Below are positions 16,841 to 24,730 of a DNA stretch of 64,000 nt, piece by piece. Source of the stretch: Bacteroidota bacterium. Lineage in GTDB: Bacteria > Bacteroidota > Bacteroidia > Chitinophagales > Chitinophagaceae. The first letter of the stretch is position 1; each line of letters begins with the position of its first letter. The notes under the pieces are model-generated. The model saw only the letters and a list, made by a program, of their open reading frames with translations. It was not told the origin of the DNA and did not search any database. A program made the translations under genes and the position numbers. The stretch is taken from positions 1,606 through 65,605 of the forward strand of contig JABDAZ010000004.1 of the NCBI GenBank assembly GCA_013288945.1, given 5' to 3'.

Positions 16841-17530
16841 TCAGTTTGTTTTCTTTTGCTGCAACATCCATTTGTAAATGGTTTCATCTTCATACAAATA
16901 TTGAAGTGCATGCCCTTTATTTTGAAGCCGCGTAAATTTTATATTTCCGTTACACTTTTTTAATTGCCGCACGACAGTTTCAGTTTCATTAATAGAAATC
17001 AAACTATCTGCCGTTCCGTGAAATGCCCACACGGGAATATTTTTTAGCAAACAAATTTTTGTTGAATCATTACAGCCACCACACAAAGCAACAAGCGCGG
17101 CAAATTTATCTGGGTTATCCATCGCAACTTCATACGTTCCAAATCCGCCGATGCTAATGCCGGTTACATAAATCCTGTTGGTGTCAATGTTATATTTCAT
17201 TAATAAATCCTGGTACAAATAATCAAACCAGTTTTCAGTTGTCCAGGTTTTATTCTCCGGGCATTGCGGAGAAGCGATAATAAATTTATAGTTGTGGCCT
17301 TTATCAACAAGGCCGGGCAATCCGTAAGTTTTAAGTTTGTTTAAATCATTGCCTCTTTGCGAGCCGCCATGTAAATAAATTACGAGCGGAAATTTTTCTT
17401 TTTGTTTTGAATAATTTTTGGGAAGATATAAAAGATATTTATAGCTGGCTTTTACTTTTACTGATTGTGCATAGCTATTAATACTGGTTAAAATTATAAA
17501 TAAGATGAAACAGATAATCCTATTAATCAT
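16841..17530 (-). CDS. Secreted alpha/beta-hydrolase (esterase)
   Basis: The 229-residue protein has a signal peptide (ICFILFIILTSINSYAQ) and the alpha/beta-hydrolase order. HGG (oxyanion hole) near residue 54 is followed by nucleophile Ser in GISIGG near 127, Asp in HGTADSLI, and His in NKGHALQYLY. It is like the phospholipase/carboxylesterase and PHB-depolymerase-type esterases of Bacteroidota, which release acyl groups from polysaccharides or peptides. The substrate cannot be told. It may share transcription with folB, 49 bases upstream. Confidence 0.85.
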   Translation of the reverse strand: MINRIICFILFIILTSINSYAQSVKVKASYKYLLYLPKNYSKQKEKFPLVIYLHGGSQRGNDLNKLKTYGLPGLVDKGHNYKFIIASPQCPENKTWTTENWFDYLYQDLLMKYNIDTNRIYVTGISIGGFGTYEVAMDNPDKFAALVALCGGCNDSTKICLLKNIPVWAFHGTADSLISINETETVVRQLKKCNGNIKFTRLQNKGHALQYLYEDETIYKWMLQQKKTN

Positions 17531-17579
17531 TTAAAATAGTTGATGTTTATTGATGGAATAATAATGCAAAAAAGAGTGA

Positions 17580-17942
17580 TTAATCTTCAAACTTTTTTGA
17601 AATAGTAACGCCGGCTTTTCCTTTAAAACCTTCAATGGGCGCTTGCAATTTATAGATTGTAATATTGGCTTCTTTTACTGAAGGATGTTTTTTTTTTATT
17701 TTATTAATAATCTGCACGCAAACTTTTTCAAGCAAAGGTGTTGGTGTTTGCATTTCATTTTTTACAATCACAAATAAATCTTCGTAGCTGATGGTGTGTT
17801 CAATGTTTTCAAACACATTTTCTTCATCATCATCATACACAACATCAAGGTTAATCTCAAAGGTATTTCCATTAATTTTTTCTTCATCATAAATTCCATG
17901 ATGCGCAAAAAGAATAACGTTGTGTAAGTGAACAGTTATCAT
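17580..17942 (-). CDS. folB: Dihydroneopterin aldolase
   Basis: The 120-residue protein matches FolB in length and motifs: AHHGIYDEEKINGNTFEINLDV near the N-terminus, SYEDLFVIV in the middle and KLQAPIEGFKGKAGVTI at the end, the last including the catalytic Lys region. It converts dihydroneopterin to hydroxymethyl-dihydropterin in folate synthesis and acts as a cytoplasmic multimer. No other folate gene is near. It is separated from trxB by a long hairpin. Confidence 0.92.
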   Translation of the reverse strand: MITVHLHNVILFAHHGIYDEEKINGNTFEINLDVVYDDDEENVFENIEHTISYEDLFVIVKNEMQTPTPLLEKVCVQIINKIKKKHPSVKEANITIYKLQAPIEGFKGKAGVTISKKFED

Positions 17943-17948
17943 GTAAGA

Positions 17949-18016
17949 AGTATGAACTATGAGCTATAAAGTATAAACTATAAAGCGATTAATACACCAC
18001 TTTATAGTTTATACTT
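17949..18016. repeat. Heptad-repeat long hairpin
   Basis: A perfect 17-bp inverted repeat (arms 17969-17985 and 18000-18016) closes a 14-base loop that contains ATTAATA. The left arm is preceded by further 7-bp units (GAACTAT, GAGCTAT, AAAGTAT, AAACTAT). It occupies nearly all of the folB-trxB gap. No T-run follows on the transcribed strand, so it is not a classical terminator. Confidence 0.8.
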
Positions 18017-18024
18017 CATACTTA

Positions 18025-18972
18025 TTAAACAAATCCTTTTGCAGATAAATATCTTTCTGCATCTAATGCGGCCATACATCCGCTGCCGGCGGCAGTTACA
18101 GCCTGGCGGTAAATTTTATCCTGTACATCTCCAGATGCAAAAACACCTTCTATATTTGTTTTTGAAGTTCCCGGAACTGTTTTAATATAACCTGCTTCAT
18201 CCATGTCAATCCATTCTTTAAAAATATCTGAATTTGGCTGATGGCCAATTGCCACAAAAAAACCACTTACAGGAATTGTTTGTGTTTCATTCGTTACATT
18301 ATTTTTTATACGCAACGCTTCTACTTTAGTTTCGCCCAATATTTCATCAGTTTCACTGTTCCAGTACACTTTAATATTTGGTGTATTCAAAACCCTGTCC
18401 TGCATTACTTTTGACGCGCGCATTTGTTCTTTGCGAACAAGCATATGAACGTTTGTACAAAGTTTTGAAAGATATAAAGCTTCTTCTGCAGCAGTATCGC
18501 CAGCTCCAATAATCGCCACTTCTTTATTGCGAAAAAAGAAACCATCGCAAACTGCGCAAGCGCTAACTCCGTAACCATTTAATCTTTGTTCACTTTCCAA
18601 TCCTAACCATTTTGCAGAAGCGCCGGTGGAGATGATTACGCTGTCTGCTTCAATCCATTTTTCATCATCAATCTGCACTTTATGTTTTGGGCCGCTGAAA
18701 TCAACTTTTGTTGCCAGGCCGAAACGTATGTCAGCGCCCATTCTTGCTGCTTGTTTTTCAAAATCAACCATCATTTCCGGGCCTTGTATTCCATTTGGGT
18801 AACCGGGATAATTTTCGACTTCTGTAGTAATAGTAAGTTGGCCGCCGGGCTGTATTCCCTGGTACAAAACGGGTTTCATATTCGCGCGCGCAGCATACAC
18901 CGCAGCCGTATAACCAGCAGGGCCGGAACCTATAATTAAACAATGCACTTTTTCTGTAACTGTATTATCCAT
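18025..18972 (-). CDS. trxB: Thioredoxin reductase
   Basis: The 315-residue protein is a complete low-molecular-weight thioredoxin reductase. FAD-binding GSGPAG is at 15-20, the redox pair C139-A-V-C142 lies in SACAVCDGFF, and an NADPH-binding GAGDTAAEEA and C-terminal GVFASGDV complete the set. It transfers electrons from NADPH to thioredoxin in the cytoplasm. A -7 type box TATTTTTG (complement of 18992-18999) lies 19 bases upstream of the ATG, though the -33 region is weak. No copy of the dispersed ATTAAT motif occurs inside the gene. Confidence 0.96.
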   Translation of the reverse strand: MDNTVTEKVHCLIIGSGPAGYTAAVYAARANMKPVLYQGIQPGGQLTITTEVENYPGYPNGIQGPEMMVDFEKQAARMGADIRFGLATKVDFSGPKHKVQIDDEKWIEADSVIISTGASAKWLGLESEQRLNGYGVSACAVCDGFFFRNKEVAIIGAGDTAAEEALYLSKLCTNVHMLVRKEQMRASKVMQDRVLNTPNIKVYWNSETDEILGETKVEALRIKNNVTNETQTIPVSGFFVAIGHQPNSDIFKEWIDMDEAGYIKTVPGTSKTNIEGVFASGDVQDKIYRQAVTAAGSGCMAALDAERYLSAKGFV

Positions 18973-19051
18973 CTGTAAAATTTAAAGACAACAAAAATAA
19001 CCTGAAAACACGAGATTATAAGTCATTAATACGACAAGTAAACAAAGCCAG

Positions 19052-19945
19052 TTACTTTGGAATTATTAACGAAATATATTGCGCTGCATAACCACCAAAA
19101 TAACCAAGCGCGCCGTTTGAAATATTTCCAAGCACTTGTGTTGGCGTTGAAAAAGGATTACCAATACTTTGATAATTGTATTCCATCGTTCGCCAAAAAT
19201 CGTAAGTGGCTTTATCAATATTACAAAACTTTACTGTGGCAGTATCGCCGTGATGAAAAAAAGAATAGTTTGTAAGATCAATATTTTGATTGCGGTTTAC
19301 GCCGTTTTCAATTTGAATATTATATGTTGTGCCATCCGTTATCTGATCATCATACACAGAATTTAATGCAGGAAAAAGCTGGCCGCCATTTACACTTGTA
19401 AAATAGCGGATGTAATTTCCATAACCCGGCGGATCAGTAATTTTTGCCATTAATATCACTTCATTGGAATCATTATTATCAGGGCTTTTCATCCACCATA
19501 ATGAATCTATTTTTTTTGCAAGAGAAGTAATAGCCGTTGTTGAAATATATTTTTTTCCATTTGATTGGATTGTTAATGTATAATTTTTATTAAATTCTCC
19601 CTGAAAAAAAGTTTGCGGGCTCGAAGGATCGCTTGAATAATAATAAATGATATCGCCCAAACTATCTGCCGGCAAAGAAAATTCTTTTAATTGCTGCGTT
19701 TTATTTCCGTTAGAAACTGTAACAATTGCATCATGCACAAACGAACTATCAAGAATCGCCGGAGAAATTTTACTGAAATAATTTAAACTGTTAGAAAGCA
19801 CAACAACAGGCGCTTTATCATTTTCAATAGAAGCATCAACAACCAACTGAGAAGGCGTTTGGTCCAATTTAAAATTGATCCCTTTTTCGCAGGACAAAAA
19901 GGAAATTATAGTTATTAATAAAATGAATAATTTTTTATCCGGCAT
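19052..19945 (-). CDS. DUF4249 lipoprotein
   Basis: The 297-residue protein starts with a lipoprotein signal (ITIISFLSCEKG). It then has the DUF4249 pattern: LVVDASIENDKAPVVVLSNSLNYF near the N-terminus and a C-terminal GNPFSTPTQVLGNISNGALGYFGGYAAQY. DUF4249 proteins are usually encoded beside a TonB-dependent receptor and probably act as its surface partner; here no receptor is adjacent. It sits alone upstream of trxB on the same strand. Confidence 0.88.
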   Translation of the reverse strand: MPDKKLFILLITIISFLSCEKGINFKLDQTPSQLVVDASIENDKAPVVVLSNSLNYFSKISPAILDSSFVHDAIVTVSNGNKTQQLKEFSLPADSLGDIIYYYSSDPSSPQTFFQGEFNKNYTLTIQSNGKKYISTTAITSLAKKIDSLWWMKSPDNNDSNEVILMAKITDPPGYGNYIRYFTSVNGGQLFPALNSVYDDQITDGTTYNIQIENGVNRNQNIDLTNYSFFHHGDTATVKFCNIDKATYDFWRTMEYNYQSIGNPFSTPTQVLGNISNGALGYFGGYAAQYISLIIPK

Positions 19946-20159
19946 ATTGTAAATTTAGAACAAGTTCATAGTTAAATGGTTCATTGTTTATGAAAATTGG
20001 AATGTTGGTTTTTGAATGTTTTTATTAATGTTCATCATCGCATTTTATATTCAATAATTATCAATCAATATGCAACACATAAGTTTATTAATAAAAGAAT
20101 GATTTCGTTTTCAACAAAAATCTTGTGTGTAAAAAGCAGCTTACATAAATGATTTTATA

Positions 20160-21020
20160 CTAACTCAAGCTTAATGCAACGATGCCGCCAAGTATTAATA
20201 TACTCGCGACAAGCCGTCTTTTTCCATCTTCTTCTTTAAATACTTTTGAACCCATAAATACACCAAGCAAAATACTTGTTTCTCTTGCGGGCGCCACTAC
20301 TGAAAGCGGTGCATATTTCAATGCTTCCAATACTAATATATACGCAGCCGGGCTTAATACTGCAACAGCAATAATCACCCATTTATGCATTTTTATTTCT
20401 CTTTTTATTTCAGCTTTTTGCCGCAGCACAAATGGCAAAAGAAGTATGGTGCTAAAGAAATTTGTAGCGAGCGTTAATATTAATGGAGATATGCCATATC
20501 TTTTTACAGCAACTGCATCATTAAAACTATACAATGCAATAAATAAACCCGTTAACAATCCATAATTGATCCCAGTAATTATTTTGCTGTTGTTTTTATT
20601 AAAACTTAGACCGGTGATTATTAAAACGCCCGCGATTATTAATAACAACCCGGCGACAGAACTTACTTTCAATTGTTCGTGAAGAAATATAATGGCCGCA
20701 ATAAATGAAATCAATGGCGCAGATCCTCTTGCAAGCGGATATACAACGGAAAGATCTGCGTTTCTATAACCTTTTTGAAGTATAGTAAAATATCCAAGAT
20801 GAATTACCGCGCTGCTTAAAGAAAACATTAATAATGGCAATGAATTAAGATCATGCTTAAGGTTTGGTTGAAAGACCAAAAATGGCAAATACAAAAAATT
20901 ACCTACTGCATATTGAAGCCAGATAAAAGGCGTTTTGCCTTTTGTTTTTTTTGCCAGTAAATTCCATGACGCATGAAGAACAGCGGCAGTAAGTACTAAA
21001 ACAAGAACGTATAAATTCAT
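20160..21020 (-). CDS. EamA-family (DMT) transporter
   Basis: The 286-residue inner-membrane protein has about ten hydrophobic helices arranged as two EamA repeats (about residues 3-135 and 150-284). VYPLARGSAPLISFIAAIIFL lies in the first and VVAPARETSILLGVFMGSKVFKEE in the second. Members export or import small metabolites such as amino acids and nucleosides; the substrate is not evident. It is a single gene between the DUF4249 gene and rpoD. Confidence 0.88.
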   Translation of the reverse strand: MNLYVLVLVLTAAVLHASWNLLAKKTKGKTPFIWLQYAVGNFLYLPFLVFQPNLKHDLNSLPLLMFSLSSAVIHLGYFTILQKGYRNADLSVVYPLARGSAPLISFIAAIIFLHEQLKVSSVAGLLLIIAGVLIITGLSFNKNNSKIITGINYGLLTGLFIALYSFNDAVAVKRYGISPLILTLATNFFSTILLLPFVLRQKAEIKREIKMHKWVIIAVAVLSPAAYILVLEALKYAPLSVVAPARETSILLGVFMGSKVFKEEDGKRRLVASILILGGIVALSLS

Positions 21021-21133
21021 GTTGATTTAATATCAAACGCAATATAGTATAGCGTTGCAAAATAAATTATAATGGAATAAATTGGTTGCGCTTTTACTAA
21101 ATGAACTATCAAACTGAACTGTAATCAATCAAT

Positions 21134-21162
21134 AAAAAAAACCCCGGTAAAAACCAGGGCTT
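21134..21162 (-). terminator. Terminator of rpoD
   Basis: On the minus strand GCCCTGGT and ACCGGGGT form a stem with one mismatch around a T4 loop, followed by a run of eight T. It begins 25 bases after the rpoD stop. Confidence 0.8.
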
Positions 21163-21186
21163 TTATAAAAATTATACAAGGAGTTA

Positions 21187-22044
21187 TTATCCTAAATATG
21201 CTTTTAAAGCATTGCTATACCGTGCTTTTTGCAAACGCTTAATCGCTCTTTCTTTAATCTGGCGAATGCGTTCTTTTGTCAAATCATACTTCTGTCCAAT
21301 TTGTTCAATCGTTACACCATTTTCGCCATCAAGGCCAAAATATGCATTTACGATTTCAGCTTCGCGCGGGCTTAATGATTTCAACACGCGGCGTATTTCA
21401 GCACGCAGTGAATCTTTCATTACATCATCATCCGTGTCGTCGCCGCCCTGCAGCAAATCGCCCATGGCCACATCTTCCGCTTCGTGAACCGGAGCATCCA
21501 ATGAACTGTGGCGCGTGTTGCTTTGGAAAATGTTGTTAATTTCTGTTTCACTCATTTCGAGCAATTCAGCCAATTCTTCTGTACTTGGTTCGCGTTCATG
21601 CTCTTGTTCAAAAGCCATGTACGCTTTGTTTGCTTTGTTGTAGGTGCCAATTTTGTTTTGAGGCAGGCGGACTAATCTGCCCTGCTCTGCCAACGCTTGT
21701 AAAATGGACTGGCGAATCCACCACACAGCGTAAGAGATAAACTTGAAACCTTTGGTTTCATCGAAGCGTTGTGCCGCTTTAATTAAGCCGAGGTTGCCCT
21801 CGTTAATAAGATCACTGAGTGATAAACCCTGGTGCTGATATTGTTTTGCCACAGAAACCACGAAACGTAAATTCGCCTGTACCAATTTGTCCAATGCACG
21901 CTGGTCGCTCATCTTAATTCGCTGAGCTAAAACGGTCTCCTCTTCAGGAGTAATCATTGGAATCTTGGAGATTTCCTGTAAATACTTCTCAACCGCCTGG
22001 GAATCACGGTTAGTAATTTGCGTCGCAATTTTGAGTTGCCTCAT
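21187..22044 (-). CDS. rpoD: Primary RNA polymerase sigma factor RpoD
   Basis: The start is the ATG at 22044 (MRQLKIATQITNRDSQAV), giving 285 residues; a longer open frame reaches 22236 but its translation is not sigma-like. Regions 1.2, 2, 3 and 4 are all present: ITPEEETVLAQRIK, LRFVVSVAKQYQHQGLSLSDLINEGNLGL, KGFKFISYAVWWIRQSI, and a C-terminal TKERIRQIKERAIKRLQKAR. Region 1.1 is absent, as is typical for the Bacteroidota primary sigma factor that recognises TTG/TAnnTTTG promoters. The gene contains no internal ATTAAT copy, though one lies just before the ATG. Confidence 0.95.
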   Translation of the reverse strand: MRQLKIATQITNRDSQAVEKYLQEISKIPMITPEEETVLAQRIKMSDQRALDKLVQANLRFVVSVAKQYQHQGLSLSDLINEGNLGLIKAAQRFDETKGFKFISYAVWWIRQSILQALAEQGRLVRLPQNKIGTYNKANKAYMAFEQEHEREPSTEELAELLEMSETEINNIFQSNTRHSSLDAPVHEAEDVAMGDLLQGGDDTDDDVMKDSLRAEIRRVLKSLSPREAEIVNAYFGLDGENGVTIEQIGQKYDLTKERIRQIKERAIKRLQKARYSNALKAYLG

Positions 22045-22380
22045 ATTAATGTATAAAAAGATGACAAAATAATGTCGGGTACAGGGATCAAACAACAATA
22101 AACTGAGAGAGTTCAGGGGAAGTGCAAAAAAGTATGTTATTAAATGTACAATCCGTCCAGAACCATATACAAAAATACGTTGCAATACTGGAAATTCATA
22201 GCCCTTTTTGAAAAAAATCAAATAAAATATTCTCAATTAATTATTTACATCACCATGCAATCGTTTGTTTTGTCGCAGCAATTTCGCTGAAAACCGCTGC
22301 CAGCTTTATTATCCCATTTTTTTCTTTATTAATAAAAAATTTTTTAACAATTTTTCACTTATAAAAAATGAATAAAAATT

Positions 22381-22409
22381 TTGTAACTAAAAAAATAGTT
22401 ATAGATTTG
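22381..22409 (+). promoter_or_regulatory. Promoter of the blaI operon
   Basis: TTG at 22381-22383, an 18-base spacer and TAGATTTG at 22402-22409 match the Bacteroidota promoter. The spacer is almost wholly occupied by operator dyad 1. Confidence 0.85.
22385..22400. promoter_or_regulatory. BlaI-type operator dyad 1
   Basis: AACTA and TAGTT face each other across six A residues. The dyad lies between the -33 and -7 boxes, so bound repressor would block RNA polymerase. Confidence 0.8.
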
Positions 22410-22415
22410 TTTTAC

Positions 22416-22431
22416 AACTAAAAAATTAGTT
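22416..22431. promoter_or_regulatory. BlaI-type operator dyad 2
   Basis: AACTAA and TTAGTT face each other across AAAA; the dyad ends on the base before the blaI ATG. It is a near-copy of dyad 1, 31 bp away centre to centre, about three helical turns, so both dimers would sit on one face of the DNA. Confidence 0.8.
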
Positions 22432-22806
22432 ATGCCAAAACAACTTACAAAAGCAGAAGAACAATTGATGCAACTTTTATGGAAACTGGAAAAAGGTTTT
22501 TTAAAAGATATTATCGATTCTTTTCCCGAACCAAAACCGCACCCAAATACTGTTGCAACTATTTTAAAAATTTTGATAGAAAAAGGATTTGTGAATTATG
22601 AAGTGCAGGGCCGCAATAATTTATATAAAATAAAAATAAGCAAAGCAGATTATGGAAAGAAAACGATTAACCAACTCGTAAAAGGTTATTTCGAAAATTC
22701 GCCGGCAAAACTGGTTTCGCAATTTGTAAGCGATAATAAATTGAGCCAGCAGGAACTGGAAGATTTACTACAACAAATTAAATCAGCCAAAAACAATCAG
22801 CAATGA
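22432..22806 (+). CDS. BlaI/MecI-family transcriptional repressor
   Basis: The 124-residue protein has the BlaI winged helix (LTKAEEQLMQLLWKLEKGFLKDIIDSFPE, then PHPNTVATILKILIEKGFVNYEVQGRNNLYKI). A C-terminal dimerisation helix follows (LSQQELEDLLQQIKSA). In this family an M56 membrane protease inactivates the repressor when its signal arrives, and exactly such a gene overlaps this one by four bases (ATGA at 22803). Two dyads at the promoter indicate self-repression. The name blaI is avoided as a symbol because a beta-lactamase target is not shown. Confidence 0.93.
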   Translation: MPKQLTKAEEQLMQLLWKLEKGFLKDIIDSFPEPKPHPNTVATILKILIEKGFVNYEVQGRNNLYKIKISKADYGKKTINQLVKGYFENSPAKLVSQFVSDNKLSQQELEDLLQQIKSAKNNQQ

Positions 22807-24716
22807 CAATGTTTATTTATCTCTTTAAAACAATAATAATAAGTGGATTGCTTTACGCCTATTATTTAATCTTTTTGCGCAACAAACAATTTCATCAATA
22901 CAATAGGTTTTATTTATTAAGCATTCCTGTCATTTCATTATTGCTTCCATTATTTAATATTCCATTTCCGGGTTTATCACAATCAAACCCAAACGCTGGA
23001 TTAAAAATTTTAAAAGTAATAACCATTAATGATTGGGAACCGGAAGTTGTGATAACAGCAACCACCAATTGGGCACATTCCATTTTCAACCTTCAGAATA
23101 TACTACTCGCAATTTATTTCATCGTGTCATTGCTTCTTTTTTATTTATTAATGAAGTCATTCTTTTACATAATCAGGTTAAGCAAAAAATATAAATATGA
23201 AAAAATAGAAGGCATAAAATTTTTTCAAACAACGGAAAACGGAACGCCATTTTCTTTTTTTAAAAATATTTTCTGGAACCATGAAATAGCCATGAACACA
23301 AAAAAAGGCGAACAGGTTTTTCGGCACGAATTATTTCATGTAAAACAAAAACATACGGAAGATATTTTATTAATAGAAATTATAACAATCGTTTGCTGGT
23401 TCAATCCTTTCTTTCATTTTATTAAAAAAGAAATAAAAGTTATCCATGAATTTCTTGCAGATCAATATGCAGCATCATCAACTGACAAATATGATTATTC
23501 TGAATTATTAGTTTTTCAATCTGCTTCAACCAAACAAATAAATATCACCAATTATTTTTTCCACAACGAAATAAAACGCCGCATTATGATGATTACAAAA
23601 TTCAAAAACCCGCGATACGGCTACATCAGCCGCATTATGGCTTTGCCATTATTATTTATTATTTTTTGTGCATTTGCATTTAAGGCCGGCAATAAAAAAA
23701 TAAATCCCATTCATTCAAACAAAAAAATAACCATTGTAATTGATGCTGGCCACGGCGGAGTTGATAATGGCGTTTATACCAATGCAGGTTTTTTAGAAAA
23801 AAACATAACGTTATCGCTGGCAAAAAAAATTGAAGCGCTAAGTAAAAATTATAATGTTGATGTTATAATGACAAGAGAAACTGATATGCTTCCCGGCAAT
23901 GCAACTACTATAAAAGATGGTTTAATAAACAGGGTTAATATTGCTGAAAAAAATAACGCATCAATGTTTATTTCCATCCACATGGATGCGGCTATTAATA
24001 ACAAACCTGAAAGTGGTTTTTCCATTTATGTTTCCAACAAAAATTCAAACTATCAAAAAAGCATTCAGTTAGGATCTGCGTTAACAGCAGAAATAAAAAA
24101 AACATATTCTGTGTCTCCTGATTTAAAAGAAAGGCAAAAAGGAATTCTTGTTTTACAATCGCCTTCCATGCCGGCATTAATGATTCAATGTGGTTATATG
24201 ACCAATAAAAAAGATCTCAATTTTATTATTGATGAAAAAAACCAGGAACAAATTGCAAAAGATATTTTGGAAGGCGTTGTAAAATTTGCTGATAATGCAA
24301 ACAATAATTCAGCAGGTTTGCCAGATAAAAATAACAGTACAACAATGTTATTAATGCAGCGACAAAATGATTTTATTAATGACACTTCTTCAAAAAAAAT
24401 ATATTCAAAAGTTGAAGTTGAAGCTGTTTTTCCCGGCGGGCAAAAAGGTTGGTCAAACTATTTAATGACGCATTTAAAATACCCGGAAGAAGCACAAAAA
24501 AAAGAAATCCAGGGATTGGTTGTTGCGCAATTTGTGGTAAACACAAACGGCGCATTGAGTGATATAAAAATTATCAAAAGCCCAAGCAAAATTTTGAGCG
24601 ATGAAACATTACGCATTATAAAAAATAGCGGAAAATGGATACCTGCATCCAACAATGGAGAAATAGTAAAATCATATAAAAGACAACCAATTCATTTTGT
24701 GCTTGCGCCCAAATAA
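22803..24716 (+). CDS. M56 sensor protease fused to amidase_3 and TonB C-terminal domains
   Basis: The 637-residue protein has three parts. Residues 1-295 form a BlaR1/MecR1-like M56 metalloprotease with membrane helices near 5-25, 36-52, 98-125 and 278-295 and the zinc motif HELFH at 175-179. Residues 308-497 match N-acetylmuramoyl-L-alanine amidase (amidase_3): DAGHGG with His317, Glu332 in LEKN, and SIHMDA with His393, the three zinc ligands. The catalytic Glu expected in the VExGF-type motif is Gln462 (MIQCGYMTN, codon CAA at 24186). Residues 535-637 are a TonB C-terminal domain (FPGGQKGWSNYL, YPEEAQKKEIQGLVVAQFVV). The periplasmic part may bind cell wall rather than cut it. Likely role: signal-triggered cleavage of the repressor encoded just upstream. 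Confidence 0.88.
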   Translation: MTMFIYLFKTIIISGLLYAYYLIFLRNKQFHQYNRFYLLSIPVISLLLPLFNIPFPGLSQSNPNAGLKILKVITINDWEPEVVITATTNWAHSIFNLQNILLAIYFIVSLLLFYLLMKSFFYIIRLSKKYKYEKIEGIKFFQTTENGTPFSFFKNIFWNHEIAMNTKKGEQVFRHELFHVKQKHTEDILLIEIITIVCWFNPFFHFIKKEIKVIHEFLADQYAASSTDKYDYSELLVFQSASTKQINITNYFFHNEIKRRIMMITKFKNPRYGYISRIMALPLLFIIFCAFAFKAGNKKINPIHSNKKITIVIDAGHGGVDNGVYTNAGFLEKNITLSLAKKIEALSKNYNVDVIMTRETDMLPGNATTIKDGLINRVNIAEKNNASMFISIHMDAAINNKPESGFSIYVSNKNSNYQKSIQLGSALTAEIKKTYSVSPDLKERQKGILVLQSPSMPALMIQCGYMTNKKDLNFIIDEKNQEQIAKDILEGVVKFADNANNNSAGLPDKNNSTTMLLMQRQNDFINDTSSKKIYSKVEVEAVFPGGQKGWSNYLMTHLKYPEEAQKKEIQGLVVAQFVVNTNGALSDIKIIKSPSKILSDETLRIIKNSGKWIPASNNGEIVKSYKRQPIHFVLAPK

Positions 24717-24730
24717 ATAACATCCTTCTT

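Larger units (their letters stand above)
22045..22431. other. Divergent intergenic region rpoD-blaI, 387 bp
   Basis: The right end holds the blaI promoter and two operators. The rest is AT-rich; I see no small gene and no clear TAnnTTTG box for rpoD. Confidence 0.5.

Noticed and set aside
17949..18016. Possible CRISPR array
   Set aside because: Units are 7 bp, degenerate and without spacers; no cas genes are near.
22045..22236. N-terminal extension of rpoD
   Set aside because: The extra 64 residues are not sigma-like; the Bacteroidota primary sigma begins MRQLKI.
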